A stretch of DNA of 64,000 nucleotides from Ilex aquifolium (Eukaryota; Streptophyta; Magnoliopsida; Aquifoliales; Aquifoliaceae), in contig OX637395.1 of assembly GCA_951799425.1 (NCBI GenBank), positions 4,502,451-4,566,450 on the forward strand. Reading direction: 5' to 3'. Shown in pieces: positions 31,601 to 43,482 of this stretch; within the stretch, counting starts at the first letter, position 1; the number at the start of each line of letters is the position of its first letter. The position numbers and the translations under genes were made by a program. Below the pieces are notes generated by a model. That model saw only the letters and a program-made list of their open reading frames with translations. It did not search any database and had not been told where the DNA came from.

Positions 31601-34311
31601 TTTTTTATAGGATTAGAGTTGTTTAATGGGACCTCCTTCTCATTAATACATTTCCGAGCTCCTTTGCTGAAATATCTCGATTTGTTCTGATTTTCCATTT
31701 TCTGAGTTTGGAAGCCATGTCATGGAGCCTGCTTTTCTGCTGGAATGAACATGATGGTGTAAACACAGTGATTTGGCATGTGCTGATATTTCTTCTGACC
31801 TCTTTGTTAGCCGTGCCGTGCTTATCATTTCCCAAAAGGCATCCAACTTTCTTGGAACCTTGAATATTATTTTTTCAATCTGTTTTATTCCTCTTCTTTT
31901 TCTTTTAGATTCTTCTTTGTTTTTGAGGATCATGTGATTCTTGATGAACTCTAGTAACCAGCAAAAGTGATTTGTCCTTGAACTTACTGCAAGCACACGA
32001 AACATATGAGGAGGAATAAATAATCAGTACCAAGTGATTTCACAGCTCTTGATTGTTATGACCTTCATACATGAAGCTGGATTGGCAAACTCATGAAAAT
32101 CTACATTGTGATACTAATGAGTCTTGTCCTCATGGTCCAGATTAGGTTCTCATTATGTAAAACTTGTGATTGCTTAGACCATGTGAAATGTCAGTTTATT
32201 CATTGACCTGTGGTGACCATATACACTACAGCTATTTGAGAACACGTAAGCCGTAATGCCGGATCATTTGGTACTGATTATTTTCAAGAGTAAGATTGTT
32301 AGGATTCAATCATTTCTCAACATTAAATCATGTTTGCTTATTATGGAAAATTGTGAACGTGGAAACAATGGATTCTGTTAACAAATGTAGTGACTTGGCT
32401 TTGGACCTAGCCAGGGTGACTGATTGATTAATGAGATTGATGTACAATAGATTCATGTTCCAGGAGAATACTTGGCTCTAACAGGAGACAAACTCAAGGG
32501 AGTGGAAATGATTGCTTGTGGACTAGCAACTCACTATTCACTTACTGCAGTCAGTTCTGTTGAACCTTCCTGCTTATTCTTGCTGTGTACATGTTTTCTT
32601 GCTGTGACGAATCATTTTTTTTTTTTTAATCCTCTCTCGCAGAGACTACCTTTAATTGAAGAACAACTTGGAAAGTTGGTAACTGATGATCCTTCTGTCA
32701 TTGAAACTTCTCTAGAGAAATTTGGTGAAATTGCCCATCCTGATGATACGAGTGTAATTCGCAGGTACATTTTTGTTTTCTTGAGATTTTGCAGTGCTTA
32801 GAATCATTCGACTGAATTATAATCCTCATCATGGGGAAGATTAAAATTTCGTTTTGGTGCATAGTTTTGGTTACCTCGGAAACGAAAATGTTTCGGACCT
32901 ATTTCGAGAACACTTAAAAAACAAAATGAAAACAGAGAAAAAATTCAAAAATTTGTTTTTGAAATATTTCGAAACATTGGTCGAAACTTACCTAAACATC
33001 TCGAAACATTGGTCGAAACTTACCTAACATCTCGAAACATTCTGAAATACCTCAAAACATATAAATTCCGTTATCGTTATAGTTTCCATGGTAATGGAAA
33101 TCTTTTTCAGTCATTTCAGTGAAAATGAAACAAAATTTAGATCCTTGATCATGGGTCATTTTGTTATTGTGCACTTGGGAAAAAATTTATTGGATGTTTA
33201 CAAGTGTTGAAGGCCGAAAAGAAATCCCACCCAGCTTTTGGATGCTGTTGCTTCCATCGTTGATGAGGGCTAGTTTCAATCGATCACTAGCCTAAGGATG
33301 GTGTAATGATCCCATGGGTGACATGATATCATTACTGGATGTTTATAACATGTCAAATAGGCAATTTTTTTTTTTTTTACATTCTATTTCTTTTTCACAG
33401 CACACAAAGTGGTATTAGTCTAAGAAATCTACATGGGCTCCCTTCCTGCCCCCTCCTCTCTTTGTTTGATAAGTAAGATTAACATAAAATCTACATGGAT
33501 TCTTATATGATTTTCATTTATGGGTGGAAGTGTTGGGGAGCACAATTTTGTGATCATTGCCATGATTGAGTTAGTGGAGAAAGTTGTGAGATCTCATGTT
33601 GTACTATAAGCTTGGTACATATTAGGTGCAGTAGTTTCATGCTTCCAACTGAAAGTTATGTGTCGATGCATAGGAACCAAGGTAACTTAATTTGCTGAGA
33701 GCCTCAAGTGAGGCCCATCCTGCATTCACTGGGTCTGGCCTTCTTTTTCAAATGGTACCACCTGGTGGGTTTGCAATAGCCAAAGTGCGATGTGATCTTG
33801 TTATTTTGCACTTTGATTCACCAGGGGTTGCTTTTGGGTGTCTCCTGAAGTTGAAGCAATTCCAATGAATCTGACTGCCATCTTCATCTTGGAATTTAAA
33901 AAGTTTCAATCTGCTGTTAGGGACTTCTGGTAAAACCTTACAGAGGATTTGCGCACTTGTACATTATGGGACGTCTTTGTAGTGTGACCACTTTGTCCAG
34001 TCTTAAGAATTGTAGAAGAGAGAGTTAGGACTGCCCTTCATGTAAAAGATAGAATTAATTTCCCCTTCCAACTTTCTTGGCATTATAGATTGGGATGAAT
34101 ATGGTGAGTTGTTATATACAACGGTGCCAGCGTTTTATAAAGACAAGCTTCAGTAGGAGGCTTTCTCCATCACAAACCATCTAATTCTTCACTGAAAGGT
34201 TTGCCCAGTGACAAGTATCTCACTCCCAGAGGGAAATCAAAATTCAATTTCTATGTGACTGAAATCCAGAGAAACAAACATGAATCTCTTTTTCTTTGCA
34301 TATCATCCATA

Positions 34312-34355
<44 letters not shown>

Positions 34356-37237
34356 TTATTTATTTATTTATTTATTTTCTATACATCTGTGTATACATAT
34401 GTGCTCAAGTGGTCTCTCACTGTCCAGAGAGAGAGTGAGAGAGAGTCTATAGAGGTGTAGATATGGGATCTGTGTCACCTTAGACAAAGGAGTTCTCTGA
34501 CATTGCAGTTAAAATTTGCAGACTCTTTGATGGATTTCTCATAAACATGGCATTGTAGATTTTTATGAAGTCTCTAATTCTATCCACAACTCCTCAATGT
34601 GCTCTCCTTTGTGGTTGTAATATTTCTCATCCCTAATGTTACGATGAGTTCCTCTGATGTTATTTTATTGCTCACTGTACTCGACCCTGTCTCTTCAGGT
34701 TCTTACTGGATACTAACTAACCTCTTGTTTTTGCTAGGTCCAACCTCAACTTTTTTGAGGATTTATTGTTAGGCACAACTCTTTCTTATAATCTTATCCA
34801 TCTTTTGGTGCTAGAAATATACCAAATGGCTAACTGAGCTGAGCCAGCAAGTCATTGCCGGTGAATTACATTTGGGGTTTGAGAGCATTTTTCTTTCGTG
34901 CGTAAATGAATGACAGCTCCTGAAACATAGATTACTTTGCAGTGACTTTCATTCAACACTGTCCTACATCGCACGTTTCCTAATTGGAGAATTCTTGCCA
35001 ATTTTTTCGCAGCAAGCATAGGCTTATGAGGTGTTTAACAAGAGATCAAGGACTGTTGGGGTTTGAGAGCATTTTCCCTTTGTGCATAAATGAATGACAG
35101 CTCCTGAAACATATATTACTTTGCAGTGACTTTCATCCAACGCTGTACTTCTATATTGCATGTTTCCTAATTGGAGAATTCTTGCCATTTTTCCTGCAGC
35201 AAGCATAGGCTTATGATGTTTTACAACAGATCAAGGACGTCTTTTAGCTTCTTCCCTGATATGATTTTCATGAGAGAAGTTAGACAGGCATATAAAGTAA
35301 ACAAGACAAAGACAAGCTTAGTTAACACCCCCCCCCCCCCCCCCCCCCCATCTCTCCCTCTCTACTTGTATATATGTGTGTGAAAGAAAAGGAAGAGGAC
35401 GAACACAGGAAGAAGGGGGGGGATAGAATTGGCATTTCGTTTTTCTATTAAGTGTGTTAACGTCTTTTCACTTTGGTCTGAAAGCGAGAGGGGGTTGTCT
35501 GTCTATTTTTAACATGAGGAGAAAAATGTGTTCCAGGGCCTAACCACCTGGGGTAAAAAGTGAATTTACTTCAGTCAAAAACAACGTTATGTGCCTATTT
35601 ATAAATATTGGGGAAGTATGCCTAACTATAGAGCGTGAAATGTTACTAATCTCAACGTTTTCTATATTGGCTCTACATTCCATTTTTATTGATGTGAGAT
35701 ATCAGCCATGATGCTATTTTATAAAGCTTTTTATTCTCCAATATTTCTGGACGAGGGATAAGTTGCTGTCCCTTTATATCCACTTCTTGCTTATTGAATG
35801 AACTACCCCTGCTCATTTCATTGATGTAACGACTCGAGCTGATGCTTTATCCGATTGATTGTCTAGGATTGAAACACTCAATAAATGTTTCAGCCATGAC
35901 ACGGTGGAGGAAATTGTTGATGCATTGGTAAGCATATATTGTGTTTATTGGTTTAGAAAATGATGCCCTATGCATTTAATTTGATACGCATTTGATACAC
36001 ACATATATCTTAGATATACCATTAAACTTTACTACAAGGAATCCACCGCATGAATGGATAACAAGTAGCAAAAGAAACATGGCATTGTCTCCATTTGTCA
36101 ATAATATTGAGAAGTTAATTCGTTCCATAAGCAGTTGTCGTAGAGCTTAATAGTATGTTCGGATAGCTTTTAGCTACTTTGTAGTTGTTTAAATGGAAAA
36201 TGAGCTTTTCTTGCTAAGTAGTGTCTCTTGCAAGGGACTTCTCCTTTAGATTGAAATTTCTGGAGGCAAATATTCAGACTAAAATTGATACCATTAAATC
36301 CTTCTATCGCTTTCCTTATATGCATGCTGCCCACACTGTGAATCAATCTGATAAGTTTTGATCTTCTTGTTCATGGGGAATTGTTGGGGTTTGTTATGTT
36401 TTTCCGGAATTTTGTAAAGAAACCTGATGAAGGAAAAAGGAAATCATGTGAAATCATATCGTGGAAGAATTTTGAGGGAAAGACGTTTGTCATGCTTCCA
36501 AAACATAATTTTCTCAGGAAAGCGAAGCAGCCAAAACACATGATGCATGGTGCATTTCAACTCTGAAGAAACTAAAAGATGCCTCACCATTGAGCTTGAA
36601 GGTTTCGCTAAGATCTGTAAGTTCCTTCAGGATTTTAACTCCGTTTGGTTCCTCAAACCAAGCTGCTTCTTGGGCTGACCCTCTGTTGTTTAGATACGTG
36701 ATGGTAGATTTCAGACTCTTGATCAGTGCCTGGCTCGTGAATATCGTATGTCCCTACAAGGATTCTCAAAGCAGATTTCCAATGATTTCTGTGAGGTAGA
36801 AGCTCTCTGAATCTTTATTTCACTGGTGCAAATTTCAATGATCTTTGTCACTGTCTTTATTCTTGTGTCATCATTAGGGGGTTCGGGCACGGATGGTGGA
36901 TAAAGATTTTGCACCAAAGGTATAGACAACAGACTATATTATGATGCCTTTTCTGATCTAATAAGATACTAGTGCCCTGGAAATAATGGTTTTTCTTTTT
37001 CATCAGTTTGTCAAATTTCTTTGTGGCAATTTTGCTAGCATTTTCAATTATCTGTAATGAGATTCAGTATTGTCATTCTTTCGGTCTCATGTACTTGTGA
37101 TTTTTGCAACAATGCAGTGGGATCCTCCAAGCTTGGAGAAAGTATCGAAAGACATGGTGGACCAGTATTTTTCTCCCCTTAGTGAATTTGAGCCTGAATT
37201 AGAGCTCCCCGTAAAGCAGAGAGAAGCATTTGCATAG
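22685..37237 (+). CDS. 3-hydroxyisobutyryl-CoA hydrolase-like protein, mitochondrial
   Basis: Fourteen exons: 22685-22807, 22895-22975, 23416-23484, 23620-23683, 25781-25860, 28264-28347, 31360-31444, 32464-32549, 32643-32764, 35867-35927, 36518-36616, 36694-36795, 36878-36919, 37118-37237. They sum to 1218 nt with consistent phases, or 405 aa, close to the plant mitochondrial HIBYL-CoA-hydrolase-like proteins. The first 30 residues are rich in R, S and L without acids, a typical presequence. The crotonase core includes [11 protein letters not shown] (92-102), [10 protein letters not shown] (144-153) and the catalytic pair E173 (ATPET) and D181 (HPDAG), spaced as in human HIBCH. The enzyme releases free 3-hydroxyisobutyrate during valine breakdown; the exact substrate of this subgroup is less certain. 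Exon 2 seems to end before a GC donor (ATG/GCCTGT), the only non-GT donor. Introns 4, 5, 6 and 9 are each 2.1-3.1 kb and filled with repeats. Confidence 0.92.
23684..25780 (+). other. Intron 4 of the HIBCH-like gene
   Basis: 2.1 kb, AT-rich. Apart from the tRNA-like repeat near 25150-25400 I see no gene; the minus-strand open frames at 23823-24400 match nothing I know. Confidence 0.7.
25150..25410 (+). repeat. tRNA-like dispersed repeat (SINE-like)
   Basis: Contains catggtatcaaagg, resembling the A-box region of initiator tRNA-derived repeats, and 30 bp later GTTCGAATC, an exact match to the pol III B-box consensus. Flanking sequences ttaaattacaccc (25164) and ttaagttacaccc (25341) recur on either side. 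Similar 'taacatggtatcagagc...gttcgaatc' repeats are widespread in eudicot introns. Boundaries are approximate. Confidence 0.45.
26340..27545. mobile_element. LTR-retrotransposon-like fragment in intron 5
   Basis: The G+C content is higher than in the surrounding intron, with sharp edges. It shares with the Tat LTR at 54.8 kb a TGATGA start followed by CTG, and a 'ccctccgatgtttaagtcag' versus 'ccctccgaagtttaagtcag' block (26482 and 54827). It has a possible TATA region (gtatttaaacgc, 26925) and short open frames but no domain. A 30-bp segment near 26595-26625 is repeated in inverse at 27507-27537. Likely a solo or rearranged gypsy LTR. Confidence 0.5.
29449..29950. mobile_element. MITE related to the block at 10969-11414
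   Basis: Shares ggtac-rich sequence at its left side (gggtactggatacggggtac) and GATCGCGAACTCACCCCATTT near 29900 with the MITE nested in the 10.9-kb MULE. Ends carry inverted GGGTCGCA/TGCGACC-like motifs. Boundaries approximate. Confidence 0.45.
30195..30390 (-). pseudogene. LINE ORF2 C-terminal fragment (zf-RVT region)
   Basis: The minus-strand frame reads [20 protein letters not shown] then [11 protein letters not shown]. This W-x(2)-W-x-ERNxRIF pattern is the conserved end of plant L1-type ORF2 proteins, after the reverse transcriptase. Only about 60 residues remain, as expected for 5'-truncated LINE copies or later decay. Confidence 0.65.
32847..33145. mobile_element. MITE with cgaaacatt internal repeats
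   Basis: Outer ends are inverted aaaatttcgtttt and gaaacaaaattt. Inside, catctcgaaacattggtcg occurs as a tandem block near 32995-33045. A related copy is at about 46945-47140. Confidence 0.5.
34316..34377. repeat. Compound microsatellite (TA)n(TTTA)n
   Basis: A perfect TA run is followed directly by TTTA repeats in intron 9 of the HIBCH-like gene. Confidence 0.95.
34874..35240. repeat. Tandem duplication, 184-bp unit, two copies
   Basis: Unit one 34874-35057 and unit two 35058-35240 share ggggtttgagagcattt, aatgaatgacagctcctgaa, cctaattggagaattcttgc and gcagcaagcataggcttatg in the same order with scattered substitutions. It lies inside intron 9. Confidence 0.9.
35328..35349. repeat. Poly-C run of 22
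   Basis: Uninterrupted C run in intron 9; its length should be regarded as uncertain, since such runs are hard to sequence. Confidence 0.9.
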
Positions 37238-38567
37238 ATAGGGAAAAATGCATGTTGCCCCAGTTCTTTCGAATTGATCTGAGGCTGTCACAGTCCCAAG
37301 CAAACCCCTGCACAAGATTTTTCATTCGTGGAGAACTTTATAAGTTGCAACACCCCTTCTCCCGAAGTTATGGGGTCATTTTGCCAAGTTCCTTCGACAT
37401 GGTTCTCTCAAGCGCCCTAGTATACTCTACTTGTTCACCTTTGTGGTTTGATTTCGTTTCCTTTTTCTTTTGAATTAAACCCCACCCCCAAAAGAAAAAG
37501 GGGAGAATATTTTTCTTTTCAACTTCCACAGATAACCTTGGGTGCAGGAGTAAGGGGGATGGATCAGAGGAAATTCTTGAGTTGGGATCATTTGACTTCT
37601 GGAAAATTACAGAGTTAAGTGCATGAGCTTGGACAATAATATTTGCTTGCTGAGGGCAGCTTATTTGAACACTTCTTTTGCAATGAAATTTAGCTTTGGC
37701 ACATCTTTTATGTACATGTATTGGTTTTTTTGTTTTTGTCAGACTTTCTAGAGTAAATTACATAGATAGCCTTCAAACTATGACTTTTGTGTTAATTAAG
37801 CCCTTGAAATTTGTGTCAATTGAGTCCCTAGATTCTCTAATTGTATTAATTGAGTCTTTTTGTCAGCTTTCGTTGGATTTTGGATTTTGGAAAGTGGTAA
37901 AGTGTGTCACTTATGTGACACAAATGATTAGAGTAAATTATATACACAATCCTCAAACTATGATTCTTTCATTCTAATGGAGACAGAAGAACTCAATTGA
38001 CACAATTAGAGAGTTCAATGATTCAATTGAAAAAAAAAAAATTAGAAGCTTAATAGATACAAATGTTATAATTTGAGGATTATATATGTAATTTACTCTA
38101 CTTTCCAACTGAGAAATGGGGTACACTTGGCTTGAAGCTCATTAATAGCTAAATGGACACACATCAAGTTGTATGGAAGCTCGTAACTAATAACTACCTT
38201 TTACATTGCACATTTAACTCTAAATAACGTCATAAATACAAGTCATCGAGTATTATCGTCAGTTTTAAATAAGAAACCACACCCCATTGCAAAATGGATA
38301 ACATTAATTCCACCAGAAAATCCTATAAAAACTTACCAAAGTGGGCTTTTCAGCATTTGAACCATAGATTCATCACTTCTGCTCAGAAGAATCACCAAAA
38401 GAAAGCACCCCATTGTCCATCAACCTTCATAAACAAATGGCAGTGATTTTGTAATCTTAACTGGCCTGCAAATGGGAAAACAAAATATCTCATCTTCATC
38501 TGCTTCCTTGGACTTAAATTTATAGCAAGATGTATAAACAAGCCTCCATTGAGTTAGCAGCAGGACA
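37238..38567. other. Convergent 3' region between the HIBCH-like gene and NSE3
   Basis: The stop codons are about 1.3 kb apart on converging genes, so it holds both 3' untranslated regions and terminators. It also holds a small inverted-repeat element (37750-38099). No other gene. Confidence 0.7.
37750..38099. mobile_element. Small inverted-repeat element, 350 bp
   Basis: Begins AGAGTAAATTACATA and ends TATGTAATTTACTCT, a perfect 15-bp inverted repeat with further similarity inside (nearby aactatgac/gttataattt blocks). Flanks are ACTTTCT (37743-37749) and ACTTTCC (38100-38106), a probable short target duplication. A second internal start (AGAGTAAATTATATA) is at 37931, so it may be two overlapping copies. 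Related sequence occurs near 13965. Confidence 0.65.
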
Positions 38568-41500
38568 CTAGTCAACATCTATGGAGGTGACATCCTTCTG
38601 CACAATCTGCCATTACAAACCCACCTTTCGGTCATTATAATGCAAATGGGTTACAAAAAAAATAAGCATAAACAGATATTTATAAGTTTCAAAACATCTT
38701 CCTAGGTCACAAACTGCCAGTTTGTCCCCATGTCACTGGGGGTGTCAAAACAACACTGTGATGACATTTAGCTTTGCGAAAATAATAAAGAAAAAGACCC
38801 AATGAAATGGGGAAATAAGTGATGAAAATGAAATCAGCCAAATTGTTGCCATTCATCTAGACAACAGAGTGTGGTATACTAACAACCTAGCCAGAAGCCT
38901 TGGAAACTGCATACATTAAACAGTTTATTCCACTACAAAAAGTTTCTGTAATTAATAATTTAATATCATCGGCTGACATAACCAAGTTTGTTTGAGCATA
39001 GCCGTCATAATATTGTCTTTTCAATAACTGATTAAGGAAACTCAATGGCAGATAAAAAAAATCCCCAAGGAGATACATTCACTGGAAAAAAGTTAAGTCT
39101 ATCAATCATTCCCTTGAACAAGATGGAAATTTTGAACAGCTAAACAGAACTCATTCTGTAGGCAAAGGAACAATGAAGCGAGCAGGAACCAGATATATGG
39201 ACCACTTAATTACTAAACGTACTATAAATAAACCCTAAAGCAAGAGAGAACCAAATCATTGCACACTTAATTACCATACACGAAAGAGTACCTTTGATAT
39301 ATATTCCTTAATTCTGTCTCCAACTGTTGCATCTAAAGCTCTCTCAGCAAGCTCATAAAACAAGGTATTACCTTCGGGGCCATGAACTTTATCCTTCTGC
39401 AGATATCTACAAACAAGAAAAGGGTAGGATCAGAAAGTAGTTCCATGTGTGACTTTATCAAGAGCCCAAGAAATGAACAGTCCATAATTTGACAATTTCA
39501 ACCTTTGCTGGACAAGTGCTTCCAATGCCTCCTTAATGTTTCCAAGAACTGGATGGTTTTCATTACTTGCAGACAATCCCAACCGCTTTAAATGATGCCA
39601 AAGATTTTCTTGCATAATGAACAATAAACTCCATCACAATAGATTATCCTCCCAAAAAAATGCAACATTAGACAAAGAACAAATTAAATTGGAAAAAGAT
39701 TTCCCCAAAAAATTAGGCAAGAATCTTAGGTGAAAATCATCATAAGCTGGTGAAACCCATCTGTGTTAGGTCAGGTCCATCAGGTGATTGTAAATAAGAA
39801 TCCATAAGGGTCAATGCTAGGTGCAATGGTAAAATGCTCAGTATCTCAAGAGTGAGAATGCAGATAATAGTCTAAGAACAGTCATTGCATGCATATGATA
39901 CCAAAGATTAGGCCTACATCCGGTCTACCCTTCCTATCATCCTGCATAGTGAGACCAATAATAACTATATCTTGGTAAAATTTAACATATAGTCATCATC
40001 TCAATTTTCAAAACTATTAGAATTAAAAAAGAAATATTTGTCTAGGCAAAAGAACACTTGTTCCGAGCCCAAAGCATTTGCCATCGACATACTTTCACAA
40101 AATTATTCCGAAAAATAAAGAAACAATCATTTAAGAGCATACCTTCAGCAATTTTCCCTCCTGCAAGATGTACAATACTAATGACAACAAACGTAAAACC
40201 AGTCACATGTGATGTATTCACATCTTCAACATATTTTCTGTAGATATTAGCAGGTAGCTGGCTTATGATAATATACGACTTTGCATCTGTAACACCTGGA
40301 AATATACATAGTGGAAACCATAATTACAGCCAATACTCGAAAAACGAAAAATATGAGCTATGAAAACATGTCTTGGCACTGCACTGTATAACAGAAGCAG
40401 AACCCAACTAATCCATTTGCCAACACAACGCTTGATTCCTGAATTTACTAATTGAAATGATTTAATAAAGTTGCTCTAGATCATTGGGATAATAATCAAA
40501 GTTACTAATTCCGCTCCATCTGATGCTAAGCATGCTAATACCCTATGTAATTTATGATGCCTAAGCATGCTAATCTATGCATGACATTACTGAGGCACAT
40601 GTGGCATAAATTCAGCCCCCATCCTGTTCAAAAGAGGCCATTCCCTTGATTATCCCATTCCAAACATGTATCATAACCGTTAACCTATGAATCAAGCAAA
40701 AAGAGCATCACAACCTTTGGACCATTTATTTTACAAGTATACTAAATCATAGTTGGAGTTCAATATTTTGGACCCAAAAAAAAAATTACCCCATCTCAAA
40801 TATTACATAAACATAGATACTCCATACTAGATTGATTCATGTTTGAACCCAACTGTGTTTAATCAACCAAAACTAGGTTAAAGTTTCCACTTTGCATTAT
40901 TAAAATTGATTTGAACCAAACTATATCTGTGCACTTGGAATAGTATGACAAACATAGAACATGCTTCCCTTGAGGGAAGGGAACTCAACAAATCTAAATG
41001 GCGGCAATGTGTGACTTGGATCTCAATTGTATGTTTTTAATTTCAAAATCAGTCAGTCAAATCATAGGGCAAAGACAGTAATCAGAAAAGCAATCGCAAC
41101 CTCCTAAGTCGGGTCCTCAATCAAAAGGTCCACATACAGACTGGCAATCACTACAGCTGCCCACGTTATACAACTCACATTTATGCCATGTAAGTGAAGT
41201 CATGAAGCATGAATGCAACAACTAAAAGTTGATTACAGCATTGTGCTTGTCAATCAACTTTTGTTCATCATAAAAAGAAGAATGGATATATTTGGTGCAA
41301 TGCAATGCCTATGCAATGGTTGCATCCTGTAAGATATACTCTTTTCTATCTAAGCTAGTGTTACTAAAAGGTTCTCACTACTCTGTTGTGAAGGACGACC
41401 CTGATTTGTTGATGAAGGGCGAGAACGTTGAAGCTCCCTCATTTCATACCCAAAAATGTTTGAGAGCTTTGATCTGGCCTCATTGATCACAAAAGCAGGG

Positions 41501-41770
41501 AGAGACCTTTGACGATAGTTTTTAGTAACTAGTTGAGTGAGCTCATCCCTCTTAATTGGACATCCTGAATTCTGGTGGGTTTTAAAGAGAACATAACGAA
41601 TCACTTCTGCGACAAGCTTGTTCTTCTCCTGCAGCAAGAACATTTTCTGAATCAGAACACATGGACTATTCAGTCCATATTTGAAACACAAACGTTGAAA
41701 CACGCTGTGTCAGTATACCCACCTCTTCTGAGATATCAAATTGAGATAAATCTTCAACAGCACTTGCCAT
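38568..41770 (-). CDS. NSE3: NSE3 / MAGE-domain subunit of the SMC5/6 complex
   Basis: Six coding exons: 41770-41723, 41628-41379, 40295-40143, 39608-39503, 39406-39292, 38606-38568. All introns are GT-AG, phases agree, total 711 nt or 236 aa, the size of plant NSE3. The MAGE homology runs from about residue 17 (KLVAEVIRYVLFKTHQ) through LPAFVINEARSKLSNIFGYEM to GGKIAE/ENLWHHLKRLGL and ends before a short acidic tail (SIDVD). NSE3 pairs with NSE1 and the kleisin NSE4 in the SMC5/6 complex, which acts in recombination repair and replication-stress tolerance in the nucleus. Exon 2 ends at one of two in-frame donors; I took the stronger GTGAGA. An untranslated exon lies upstream (donor GTACAT at 42364), followed by a GC-rich promoter with an E2F-type site. 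Confidence 0.92.
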
Positions 41771-42364
41771 CCTGAGGAAAAGAAAAAGAATTCAATAGTA
41801 TTCATTCTATCCTTTAAGACAAAGGTATATTTTGTATTAAGCATAGTTTTAAAACCCAGCCTGAACATCAACCGGGTAAAGAGACCGGATCACTGGTTTG
41901 GTCACTGGTCGGACCAGTCATATAATAAAAAAATGATTATTAATGATAATAAATGGGCTAAAAAATCACAATAATTATGAAAATAGCATGCTTAATGTAT
42001 ATTAGATGAAACAAAAGCCCCAAATCATCAAACATGCATCCACTTTGTTCTCTATTGTTTTTAGTTTTTCAGTATTTAATTTATTTGTGGGGGAGGGGTT
42101 ACAAATCATTCTGAATTATGGGAAAATATGAGAAACACATAAACCAACCTACTAAAAGCAGGCATTGAACCCACATCAACATATAGCATACATTTCAAAG
42201 CAAAACTTTGCAGCAAACTAAAAATGAAAACCCACCCACACAGAATAATTGAGGATCTACCAATCTAGAGCATGCAGCCATTATCTGAACTATTAAATAC
42301 TTAAACTAGAGCATCTCCACAAATCCACAAGGCAGAAATGCTGAGAGAGAGAGAGAGGATGTAC

Positions 42365-42600
42365 CTGCTGTGCTGTGTGCGGTTTCAAACTTGAGGGAAG
42401 GAAACGCCCAGGATATGGAAATCGTCGTTGGAGCTCTGGCCAGTGAGTCCCTCCTGCCGCGACTACGAAGTTCGTCGTTCGAACTTCGCCTTCGACTTCG
42501 ACGCAGCGCGCAGAGAGAGAGTAACTGCTGAGCAGTCTCGGATTTCGAAGAGAGAGTGGTGACCGGTTATGAGGCTCTTGACTTTTCCCGCCAGTTTGTG
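42365..42600 (-). promoter_or_regulatory. NSE3: NSE3 5' untranslated exon and promoter
   Basis: GC-rich block in an AT-rich setting. On the minus strand an exon ends CACAGCAG/GTACAT at 42365, which can join the acceptor at 41772 just before the ATG. Several gttcgaacttcg/gacttcg-type motifs and a GA-rich stretch lie upstream. The transcription start was not located. Confidence 0.6.
42584..42592. promoter_or_regulatory. E2F-type site TTTCCCGCC
   Basis: Matches the E2F consensus TTTSSCGC exactly (TTTCCCGC). It lies about 220 bp upstream of the NSE3 leader donor. E2F sites control S-phase and DNA-repair genes in plants, which fits an SMC5/6 subunit. Confidence 0.6.
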
Positions 42601-42604
42601 ACTC

Positions 42605-43153
42605 CGTTAACCCTCGAATCTCATCTCAATTAGGGATTCGGTTTCGTGGAGCGCTGAGAATTGGGCTTCTTGATGTGGTTTATGGTCTCAGGCCCATTTT
42701 CACAAGATCTCTTTTGGAAAATCAATATGCTCCATGGGTCGATTGACCCATTCGTCATAGACCCAACGTATAAAATGTCAAAATATAAAACATTCCGTTA
42801 ACACAATATGAAATTAAAAAAGTTTGAATCTCGTTTAAACCATCCATTTCGTACACATGTAGACCCAACACGACACGATTAATAAATAAATTATGTATGA
42901 GTGAAGCCAATAAAAAAAAAATATATATATATATATATATTTATATTTTACTCATTTATATACAATTCATTAGATACGAATTAATAAACAAATCGGATAT
43001 AAATAAAATATTTTTCTACACAAACCTGTGAAGAATTAACTTGAACTTACCTCATCCAATACAATTGACAAATCTATTTGATAAAAAATAAAAATGCAAT
43101 ACCAAAAAGTTACTTCTTCAATACACAGTAACTAGACCCAAAAAAATTGAGAC
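42605..43153. other. Intergenic, no gene seen
   Basis: AT-rich; includes a TA microsatellite near 42920-42940. No ORF with recognisable content. Confidence 0.65.
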
Positions 43154-43175
43154 TCACAAGTTGAAATATTTATTA

Positions 43176-43347
43176 AAGGGTCTACCCAGAGGCTCCCGTT
43201 ATTTCAGGGTCTGAAAAAAGTTAAATATATGCAGCTTTAACTTTGCAAGCAACTTAACTTTGCAAGCAGAAAAACCGTTTCCACAACTCACACCCATGAC
43301 CTCTAGATCACAATAGAACAACCTTATTGTTGCGCCAAGACCCGCCC
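43176..43347 (-). mobile_element. Au-type SINE with target-site duplication
   Basis: On the minus strand it begins GAGGGCGGGTCTTGGCGC, then AACAATAAGGTTGTT (tRNA-derived head), then GAGGTCATGGGTGTGAG at the B-box position, then GTGGAAACGG and a 3' part with GGGAGCCTCTGG. This order is that of plant Au SINEs. Direct repeats flank it: ctcacaagttgaaatattta (43154 on) and ctcacaagttggaatttatt (43348-43367). The B box has a change (GTGTGAG for GTTCGAG), so pol III transcription is doubtful. Confidence 0.85.
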
Positions 43348-43482
43348 TCACAAGTTGGAATTTATTCAACAACAAAATTTGATGGAGTCACCACCATTGA
43401 CGAAGTACAGCGAGAAACAAAAATGTATAAAAATAAGATCTCACTTCAAGTTGCATTACAAAATCTCATCACCAGTTTAATC

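Larger units (their letters stand above)
32765..35866 (+). other. Intron 9 of the HIBCH-like gene
   Basis: 3.1 kb. Holds a cgaaac-rich MITE (32850-33140), a TA/TTTA microsatellite (about 34316-34377), a 184-bp tandem duplication (34874-35240) and a run of 22 C (35328-35349). No gene inside. Confidence 0.75.
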
